Shown: positions 7,914 to 14,283 of the stretch, in pieces | How the letters are laid out: each line of letters opens with the position of its first letter | How positions within the stretch are numbered: position 1 is the stretch's first letter | Origin: Acanthaster planci | Lineage: Eukaryota > Echinodermata > Asteroidea > Valvatida > Acanthasteridae | Reading direction: 5' to 3' | DNA: 14,283 nt | NCBI RefSeq assembly: GCF_001949145.1 | Contig: NW_019091535.1 | Location: 166,048 to 180,330 of the forward strand | The notes under the pieces: generated by a model | What the model was told of the DNA's origin: nothing | The model's input: the letters and a program-made list of their open reading frames with translations, nothing else | Database searches by the model: none | Position numbers and translations under genes: made by a program

Positions 7914-8156
7914 AATGCCATCATTCCTCCTGTTGCTCTACTAGGTCCGTCACTGCATGCTCACAAGAATGGCTGGCTGGAATACATCCTGAAGGTGGCA
8001 GACTCACTGCAGCATGTTCTTGCTGTCGATTCCCTCCTCCACTTCTCCTACCTGAGGTTTCCTCACTGTCACTGTGGCATGAATATTCCTTCATGTACGA
8101 CCAACAAGTGGCCATCCACTTTGCAACATCTCAGTCAAGAAGAATGGGCATGTCAT
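7914..8156 (+). CDS. Host gene internal exon B (unidentified protein)
   Basis: Eighty-one stop-free codons lie between an acceptor ending CTGTAG at 7913 and a donor GTATGT at 8157. Both ends are in phase 0. An acceptor at 7904 (TTGCCAG) is better on pyrimidines but would bring in an in-frame TAG, so 7913 is preferred, and a start after CTACTAG at 7954 is also possible. The protein has a helical stretch (WLEYILKVADSLQHVLAVD), then aromatic FSYLRFP and a Cys/His cluster, HCHCGMNIPSC. The cluster might bind zinc, but I cannot match it to a family. The reading continues in phase into the exon at 8528. Confidence 0.62.
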
Positions 8157-8527
8157 GTATGTAGTTAAGGGATTTGTGGTAGTGGACCAATGTGTTTAGA
8201 CATTGGATATCTCAAAATCAACTCGTCCATTTTGAGTCAGTCCTTCAGCATGTGTCCTGAAAAATGTGAAACCCATGGACCTTGCTAAACTACATGTACC
8301 TCAGGCAATGACAGATTTGATTATATGGTTAATGCTCTTGCACTTCCAAAGTTTAGCCAAATCAGACATACTGCTAACGTTGTGGTCAGTTATGCTTTTA
8401 CAAATATTTTTGGTCAGAACATATGAAAGGCACCAATCAATTTGCACAAGAAACACAATGTGTTTTGAGCTTGAGATGATATCAGACAATTGGATGGGGT
8501 TCGGTCCATCCCCATACACATGCACAG

Positions 8528-8633
8528 AGCTCTTTTAGGGTTAACACATTCCAAAACACTTGTCTTTATCTTGTAAAATTGAAGGAGCAATGGTTTCTTA
8601 AGTGTTATCTAGATGACTTCTTCAAGTCTCAAG
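8528..8633 (+). CDS. Host gene internal exon C
   Basis: This 106-bp exon begins after CACATGCACAG in phase 0 and ends CAAG before GTAGGG, leaving one base to the next codon. It encodes RVNTFQNTCLYLVKLKEQW followed by an aromatic/acidic CYLDDFFKSQ. An acceptor 11 bp downstream (TTTTAG) would break the frame from the previous exon, so the upstream one is chosen. It looks like the inside of a globular helical domain, and no family is recognised. Confidence 0.6.
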
Positions 8634-8702
8634 GTAGGGATGTTTGCATAATGTTTATTTTCAAGTGGATTTCATTTCTTGAATTCTTTGAACTGTTTCC
8701 AG

Positions 8703-8937
8703 ACACATACCAGTCTCTGTACAATTGGCAGTAACATTCACTGTCTGAATCTCTCGCGTCGCATCCTGGCAGCGTTATGCACCGACGGAATGTTCCAACC
8801 CCGATACACCCACTGGTTCAGACTCCCATCAGGGCCATCAAGTACATTACAGAGATTGTTCTCAGAGAGCTCATTCAGTCCAGAACTCTGATCAACCAAA
8901 GCACAACTTATCAGAGCAAGTCTGAGTACAAGCCTTA
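8703..8937 (+). CDS. Host gene internal exon D, with an in-frame TAA
   Basis: The acceptor TGTTTCCAG and donor GTAAGT are both strong. The two bases at the start complete the codon left by the exon ending at 8633, giving Asp, then TYQSLYNWQ. Then comes TAA at 8732-8734, after which the same frame is open for about 67 codons, including PIHPLVQTPIRAIKYITE, IVLRELIQSRTL and SKSEYKP, and ends with TA of a split codon. The only way round the stop that keeps the frame is a 42-bp intron from GTAACA (8731) to GGCAG (8772), which is very short for an animal. Otherwise the gene is broken or polymorphic here. The downstream part is too protein-like and too well framed to be chance. Confidence 0.62.
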
Positions 8938-9064
8938 GTAAGTTTCCTCTTACAAGTTCTTTGCGACTATTTTATGCAATTATTTCCAAGTCACTTATCC
9001 CTTCTATACTCGCAAATAATACTTTTGAGAACCATTAATGCAGCCATGCCGCTCAGTAGTCCAG

Positions 9065-9188
9065 TGCCAAAAAGCTGACTTGTCCACCTTTCTTGCTTTC
9101 AAATGACATCAAACAGTTGCTGCTCCAGCATGCCATAATAGCCTTTAACGTTTCAATGAATGCATACCAGTACACATTTGCTAGGCAA
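9065..9188 (+). CDS. Host gene internal exon E
   Basis: The first base (T) completes the TA left at 8937 to a Tyr codon, and the frame then runs AKKLTCPPFLLSNDIKQLL, QHAIIAFNVSMNAYQYTFA. The acceptor is TAGTCCAG at 9057-9064. The 3' end is uncertain. GT at 9189 (CAA|GTGTCG) is weak, while AG|GCAAGT at 9184/9185 is a textbook GC-type donor. The reading itself is convincing, and only its end is open by four bases. Confidence 0.58.
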
Positions 9189-9345
9189 GTGTCGTTTGAT
9201 GGTTGATAGCTGGCATTCCAAAGTGGGCAGTGTTGCTTATTGCATACGACATGTCTTAAGTCTACAGATTTATAAGATCATTCAATTAAGCTCTTCAATA
9301 TCATGCTGTCTATGCAAGATTCATTTCTTTATTCAATACTTGCAG

Positions 9346-9371
9346 CCCACAAGAGAGCTGATACACCTCAA
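9346..9371 (+). CDS. Possible 26-bp micro-exon
   Basis: A good acceptor (AATACTTGCAG) precedes PTRELIHL and a donor-like GTAATT follows. It joins in phase 0 only if the previous exon ends at 9188. A different frame from the same acceptor is open to 9554 but would not match the phase of either donor choice upstream. This is weak. Confidence 0.22.
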
Positions 9372-9479
9372 GTAATTGTTGCTGATTATTTCCTTACCAT
9401 TTATTCTAACCCAAAGTGTTATATGTCATACACTCTTAGATTGATCCCTGCTGCATGGTTCTACCCTCCACTCTTCCAG

Positions 9480-9559
9480 GTCGTCTGTTCCCTCAACCTA
9501 CATGTACTGCCAGAGGCAACTGGAATAGTACAGTACCTCTCCTGCCCTGCCCTCTAGAG
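9480..9559 (+). CDS. Possible exon of uncertain frame
   Basis: It is preceded by a strong pyrimidine-rich acceptor (CCACTCTTCCAG) and followed by a donor GTAATA. One frame (GRLFPQPTCTARGNW...) is open throughout. A second gives SSVPSTYMYCQRQLE and then TAG, where an inner donor GTACAG is possible. That second frame would follow from the GC donor at 9185. I cannot choose without transcript data. Confidence 0.35.
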
Positions 9560-10735
9560 GTAATAAAAATCCTTGGCAGTCTACATTGAAATTGTTCTCA
9601 ATTTGAGCAGAATTTATTCAAAGAGTAGTATTTTTAATGGTGCATGCCCTGCAAAAATTTTTGTCTTTTTGTTAACCCTAACCATTCTGAATCCAACAAG
9701 CATATGCAATGGTCCCTAGACGGTAAGGGTTAATCTTGTTTACTTTGAGGTCTTGTCTTTTCTATTTTCATTTTTAACATGACAAATCTGAGGAATAGGA
9801 GAAATATCTGTCTCTGAAGCATGCCACAAGCCTGGCCCAAACTCTTTCTCAATGTTAGTGCATGATCTGCACTCCAGCTGGAGACGACATCCTTGACTTG
9901 GGGGAGTGGAGGACTTGCAAGGCGTACCGGTATGGCTATTGACACGTGTCCCAACAATTTTGTCCAGGATTGCAGCATCTCTTTTTCCCACCTCTGAACT
10001 TTGCTGTCATGCTCAGCAGTGGTGTAAATTTTTGCTGGAAATTGGGGGGATGGGAGAAGGGGGGGACACCATACATGTAGTTGTATAGTGTCACCCCTTT
10101 TTTCACATTTTCTATATAGAGGTCGAGGTTCATGATAATCATGTAATTATCATCTGTAATTATATATTCAGGTTGGCATATTTTTGGCGGTTTAAATAGT
10201 TTTTGCCTTTTTTTTGAGTGATACAGAAAGCATTTGAAACCCCCAAACATTTTGCAAAAGGGGTAATATAATTAAGGGGACTACAGATTTGAATTAGGGT
10301 TTTGTAACTTAGGGGAACTGGTTTAAAAGAAGGCACTTTTTCCATTTACACAAGAAAAAGCAAAATGTTTTTCCCTAATGCAATTTCCCTTGTATCAAAT
10401 GAAAGGGTGCCATGTACATGTATCTGGCAGGGTGCTGAAGGTTAAAAGTGAGACCACAAATACACTGTTGTTAAAACAATGACATCATCAACCCCTGTAC
10501 AGTGAATAGGAGATGTGGACACTATCAGTTTTAAACTTTGACTGTCATCCAAAACAAATCAGAGCTGTCATTTCCACTAAATGCTGCTCCTGGACTGTAA
10601 AACATGTTATTATTTTTTTATGACCTTAACCCATCAGTCATGTCATGTCAGTGAGGAAAAGTTCGATAACTTGTTTGCGCAAAGCCAATAGGGTCATCCC
10701 CAATGAGCTACTGTGACTTTTTTCCCCTATTTTAG
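9560..10735. other. Probable intron, no gene seen
   Basis: No splice-bounded open segment could be supported on either strand. The open frames around 9730-10250 on the minus strand have no domain or splice support. There is a small dyad GATAAT-CATGTA-ATTATC at 10133-10150 and an AT-rich patch after it. The right end is a strong acceptor (CCCCTATTTTAG). Confidence 0.5.
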
Positions 10736-10851
10736 GCTGGTCAAGAATACCTGTGGGACCATTAACGTATACCACCCATTCAGCACAACTGTGTGTTATG
10801 TGTTTCTTGTCAAAGGGAGTTTGCTGGAGAATTTAGCGGAGAGGAACACAA
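10736..10851 (+). CDS. Host gene exon F
   Basis: A 116-bp segment sits between a long pyrimidine tract ending TTTTAG and a consensus GTAAGT donor. Only one frame is open, starting with the last base of a split codon. It encodes LVKNTCGTINVYHPFSTT, then a hydrophobic CYVFLVKGSLLENLA. It ends with one base of a codon, which the exon at 12117 completes to Ser. No family is recognised. It may belong to the same gene as the exons at 6705-9188, but the phase link across 9189-10735 is not resolved. Confidence 0.55.
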
Positions 10852-10905
10852 GTAAGTCAAGTGCATGAATTTGCCCATCAAACAAGAGAATACCAGTGTT
10901 GAAGT

Positions 10906-11043
10906 CGAGTACTTTTTTCCGAGTACTAAGTACTACCGAGTACAAAGACAGGTCGAGTACTTTGACTGCCGAGTACAAGTACTGGTTTCCGAGTAAAAGT
11001 AGTTGCACTTCCGAATACAAGTACAAGTACTTCTAATTCTAAG
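10906..11043. repeat. Left subterminal GAGTAC repeats of the hAT-like element
   Basis: Eight or more degenerate copies of CGAGTAC or CCGAGTAC lie at 10-20 bp spacing, together with GTAC-centred short dyads. They run in the same orientation as the array on the other side. Confidence 0.8.
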
Positions 11044-11545
11044 TACGAGTACAAGTAATTCTAATTCAGAAGTAGTTTTATCTTAATTTAGAGACTCTAA
11101 GACCTGCCATTGTGTAAAAGAAACACCGAATGCAGATGACATGGCTACAAGAACAAGTGATCTGGCTAGCAATGTCACGGTCACTACACGTGCGTTGCAG
11201 CAGTTGACACAACGTGCACAGCGCGGCAAAGTCTATTTTCCAGACTCAATTATTCACATGCCTGTGATTTTTTGTATGCTGGGTTCGTCGTTAGAATTTT
11301 CGGGTCCAGGAACCAGACTACCAATGCCCAAGTAAATCGCAGGACAATTCTGGAGTACCACAATACAATTTGCGTATCTGATTGGTTAAGTACACGCACA
11401 GGCGGCGAATGGGTCGGATACGTTAATGGTCCCACGTTCGGCCTTCTCTTTGTCAGAACCTTATTGAATATCAGGTCATTGGGGTCGATATTTTTGTACC
11501 TTATTTTAACGGCCGTGGAAAGTTAAATTAAAGGATTTTTTTATT

Positions 11546-11712
11546 GAGTACTGTTAATCGAGTACGAGTACTTTGATGCTCGAGTACAATTTTTGGATGT
11601 CGAGTTCCGAGTATTTTGTAACCCGAGTACAAGAACTGTCATTCGAGTACGAGTACTTGAACGTACGAGTACTCTGAAAACGGTACTCAAGTAGTACTCC
11701 AGTACGAGTACC
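11546..11712. repeat. Right subterminal GAGTAC repeats of the hAT-like element
   Basis: About ten copies of the CGAGTAC word occur here, several doubled as CGAGTACGAGTAC, ending 2 bp before the right terminal inverted repeat. The pairs are at similar spacing to those in the left array. Confidence 0.8.
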
Positions 11713-12116
11713 ACAACACTGGAGAATACCCAGCCATTACCTTCCATGAAATCCTTTTTAATTCAAGACAAATGCCGAAATATCCTCGGGAGGATTACTG
11801 CATGAAGCCAACATCTTAAGCTTGAAAATTAACTGACAATAGCACAGTTGGTTATGGCTGGAAAGCTTGTTATTTGTCCAATAATTGGAACATTCTTTTT
11901 GCGAGCAGATCATTGATTTTGGTGTTTAAGATTGGACTTTATTGCACTTTAATTGCAGATCCCCATGTGTGTGTGTTCAGGTGTTTACGCTTTTAGTACA
12001 TGTAGAATGTTTTTAGTTTTATGTTCAAAGTGCAGTGAAGTGGCACTTTTTTCCAAATCAAGAACTTCAATGTGCATTCCTAACTTCCTGTAACGCAACA
12101 ATTTGGTTGTCCACAG

Positions 12117-12235
12117 GTACTGGGAGATTTTTGGCGGCCGTCTTAATCTACTCCTTGAACTACCAAGGGGCTCGTCAAGACACTGTTTATACAGACCTTG
12201 TTGGATACTGCTGGATTAAAGGAGATGAGGTGTAA
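12117..12235 (+). CDS. Host gene terminal exon G
   Basis: After the acceptor GTTGTCCACAG, the first two bases complete the codon left at 10851 (AGT, Ser). The frame reads TGRFLAAVLIYSLNYQGAR, then DTVYTDLVGYCWIKGDEV, and stops at TAA 12233-12235. A second frame (YWEIFGGRLNLLLELPRG...) is open for 33 codons and also looks protein-like, but its phase does not fit the preceding exon. I favour the first, with moderate confidence, and recognise no family. Confidence 0.5.
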
Positions 12236-12290
12236 CTAGCAGACTGCATCATTCACGTTAACTCATTAGGAAATGACAAGGCACGTTGCT

Positions 12291-12415
12291 CTGCCTAACA
12301 CGGAATCACTTACATCGGGCCTGTGAGCTGAGTTGGTAAAGACAGTATGTGTTTTTCTACCTAACACTGGATTCCCATTGGATCACTCCTCTCTGATCTG
12401 TGAGTTGGAGTAACT
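12291..12415. repeat. Degenerate tandem pair
   Basis: CTGCCTAACACGGA...CTGTGAGCTGAGTTGG (about 12291-12336) recurs as CTACCTAACACTGGA...CTGTGAGTTGGAGTAAC (about 12357-12413). The second copy has a short insertion in the middle. Confidence 0.5.
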
Positions 12416-12539
12416 TGGAAGTGAGACACCATTTTGCTATGATTCACAACTGTGTCTTTAGAGGATGGCTTACCTCTGGCCTTTGAACAGAGTGAAAACA
12501 CAAACTGGCTAATGTTTTATGGCATTTTTAATTTTGTGG

Positions 12540-12830
12540 GCTGCCTGAAAGTTGAAATTACTGCAGCACAACAGTGTGGGAGATTTGCGTATAAGACTGT
12601 TAGCCAACAAGAAAGTTTTGAACTTGGTATAGCTTTTTAAGTAGTTGTAAAAGTTGTAAAAATTGTGGTTCATGTTAACTTGAATTTTCCCTTTTTATAT
12701 TGCATAACATTGAATTCTGCGAACTGCCTCAAGTTCCCCTTTACATGAAAATTAATCAAGCACAACATTTCAGGAGATTTGTGCACAAGTCCTTCAAGGA
12801 GGTTTTGAACTTGGTAGCTTATAAAGTGTA
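12540..12830. repeat. Degenerate direct duplication of about 100 bp
   Basis: The words CTGCCT, GCACAACA, GGAGATTTG, AAG and GTTTTGAACTTGGTA appear in the same order at about 12541-12629 and 12725-12817. The tail of the unit (AGC...TTTAAGTAGT...TTATGTTAA) seems to recur near 13368-13420. This looks like an old local duplication. Confidence 0.55.
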
Positions 12831-14108
12831 GCTGCCATTAACTGTAATGAATGTTTCGTCGACACAGTTTTTCTGCATCTTTGCACTTTTCTTCAAGGTA
12901 TGAAAATCCTTACACACTACTATTTGGTTAAGCAGTCAAAATTATCCATATTTTCCCCAGACAACTGAGGGTGATATTGCTGTGAAGTCATCTAAGACAT
13001 GGTTCAGTGCATAGGTATTTCAAGTTCAAATTGTAAACCCAGAATTTACAAACTCAAAACATTTCTGAGAGGGGGATTGATGGTTTCTTATTGCTATGCA
13101 CATAAATAACAATGAATCAGCAAAGAAAAGAAAAATTGGTCTAGGAAAATCTACAAAAATGCAGGACTTTTTTTGTGTACAAACTATGTAACATTGAGGC
13201 TTCTTCCTGAGATGACATCACATTTTTGACATGAATATGGAATTACTCGGCATAAAAACAAAAAGCATTAAAATACCCTTTGAGATTGTGAAACCAAAGT
13301 TGAAAATAAGGTTTACTGAGGCACAAAGGTACATTTTACAGGTTTGTAATCAAAACATTGATTGCAGCTACCCTTTAAAGTAGTAAGAAACCTTGTGAAA
13401 TGTTGTGATTTATGTTAATTAAAAAGGACTTTGTTAGGTGTAGACTGTTAGACTACTATGAAATTTTTAACTGAGTAACGCTAGCAGTAGTTGTACAATT
13501 CGTAAAAAGTATTACATTGCCTGAAAATTTGCCTGTTGATTTCATTCACATTCGATAGAATTTTAATTGTGTAAGCTAGTTTGGATTTTACACCACTAAA
13601 TGTTATTTTGTTTGCAGTGTGTTTTGGAAAATTGTTTTGTGACATTTTGACTCATTTGTAATTTAGTTATAAATGGTCCATTAGAATTGTTATTTATACG
13701 CGTATTGTAGGTTGTAAGTTTTCTTTGTGAGATAGTTCTCACAAAGTTCTCAGGGCACATTCAAGTTTTTCAGTACAGTACCTTTTAGAAATTCTGGTTG
13801 CAAGTACAACTAGAATGCAACACCACTTCTGGCATTCAGCCGATCCAGTAAGCCCGCCCATTGTGCACATGGGCACTTTACACGTGCTCTTCTTCATTGT
13901 TTTCAAGACAGTGGTGTTCAATCATGCATGACAGGAAGGATACCATCAAGGTATCATTAGAAAGAATACTGCCTCTACTTTTCGGAAATCCTTATACATT
14001 ATAATCATATCTCATGGTTTGGGCATATTAACCCCTTCCTCAGGGTTTGTTTTGTTTATGGGACACCCTGTATAATATAACATCTTGATAGTTCTTCTAA
14101 AAGTACGC

Positions 14109-14114
14109 AATAAA
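14109..14114 (+). terminator. Poly(A) signal AATAAA
   Basis: AATAAA is followed about 40-60 bp later by a GT-rich run (TTTTGTTTGTGTATTGGTTG), the usual downstream element for cleavage and polyadenylation. It is the best candidate for the 3' end of the plus-strand gene that stops at 12235. Confidence 0.45.
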
Positions 14115-14207
14115 CGGAATGGTAACTTTCAATCTGGACGTTCATATTTTGTTTGTGTATTGGTTGTAGAAGATGGGCGGGAAATATATGAAAATCTTCT
14201 TTCCCCT

Positions 14208-14283
14208 GGGTCCGATTTGGGTCCGATTTGGGTCCGATTTGGGTCCGATTTGGGTCCGATTTGGGTCCGATTTGGGTCCGATT
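14208..14283. repeat. 11-bp minisatellite (GGGTCCGATTT)n, running off the window
   Basis: Nearly seven perfect copies of GGGTCCGATTT lie head to tail from 14208 to the last base. The total array length is unknown because it continues past the window. The perfect identity suggests recent expansion. Confidence 0.97.

Larger units (their letters stand above)
10894..11721. mobile_element. Non-autonomous hAT-like transposon, 828 bp
   Basis: The ends CAGTGTTG and CAACACTG are exact inverted repeats, and the element is flanked by a perfect 8-bp direct repeat, GAGAATAC (10886-10893 and 11722-11729). An 8-bp duplication with CAGTG-type ends is the hAT superfamily footprint. About 150 bp at each side is filled with degenerate copies of CGAGTAC/GAGTACGAGTAC, which I take as subterminal transposase-binding repeats. 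The middle (about 11050-11540) has no transposase and no frame I can assign. The element lies within the intron between 10851 and 12117, only 42 bp past the donor site. Confidence 0.9.
12236..14135 (+). other. Probable long 3' UTR, no coding exon seen
   Basis: After the stop at 12235 there is 1.9 kb of AT-rich sequence with no supportable exon on either strand, ending in a plausible poly(A) signal. It contains two families of degenerate local duplications. The assignment to the UTR of the upstream gene is inferred from position and orientation only. Confidence 0.4.

Noticed and set aside
8266-8538. Plus-strand 90-codon open frame between exons
   Set aside because: It is not in the phase of the flanking exons, and the exon starting at 8528 uses another frame. 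It lies in an intron.
11141-11526. Open frames inside the hAT-like element as a transposase
   Set aside because: They are 60-85 codons long, overlap each other in different frames, and show no zinc-finger or hAT dimerisation motif.

Overview
The window looks like nuclear DNA of an animal, probably a marine invertebrate. It is AT-rich, has short exons split by introns with GT/AG borders, and carries several DNA-transposon families and decayed copies of virus-like genes. I cannot name the species. The many TACATGTA-type words would suit several invertebrate groups and do not settle it. Nothing points to a bacterial or organellar origin.

Region 1 (about 300-1100, + strand) is a broken gene with a coiled-coil N-terminal part, a Pro/Thr/Ser-rich linker and the first half of what looks like a BEN domain. 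It stops matching just after a KPRL segment near 1099. Region 2 (about 1100-4735) is a decayed fragment of a Polinton/Maverick or adintovirus-type element. It holds an unidentified fragment (1100-1309), a four-copy 36-bp tandem repeat (1316-1459), the C-terminal tail of an integrase-like gene (+, 1461-1817) and, convergent with it, a protein-primed-type family B DNA polymerase pseudogene (-, 1762-4735). The polymerase has at least four frameshifts, six in-frame stops and an internal deletion that removes polymerase motifs A and B. An endonuclease-VII-like zinc/ββα-Me domain still sits between its first two exonuclease motifs. Region 3 (4796-5101) is a fold-back MITE with 17-bp perfect ends.

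Region 4 (about 6705-12235, + strand) is the 3' half of a multi-exon host gene that I do not recognise. Exons at 6705-6845, 7914-8156, 8528-8633, 8703-8937 and 9065-9188 chain together with matching intron phases. Exons at 10736-10851 and 12117-12235 (with the stop codon) also match each other in phase. The link between the two groups is unresolved. One exon carries an in-frame TAA. Two non-autonomous transposons sit in its introns: a 485-bp fold-back element bounded by TTAA (piggyBac-like target site) and an 828-bp hAT-like element with a perfect 8-bp target-site duplication and subterminal GAGTAC arrays. The rest (12236-14283) is probably the long 3' UTR with degenerate internal duplications, a poly(A) signal at 14109, and an 11-bp minisatellite that runs off the end.

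The main points of interest are the domain layout and decay pattern of the virus-type polymerase, the BEN/element junction, and the clean footprints of three different non-autonomous transposons.
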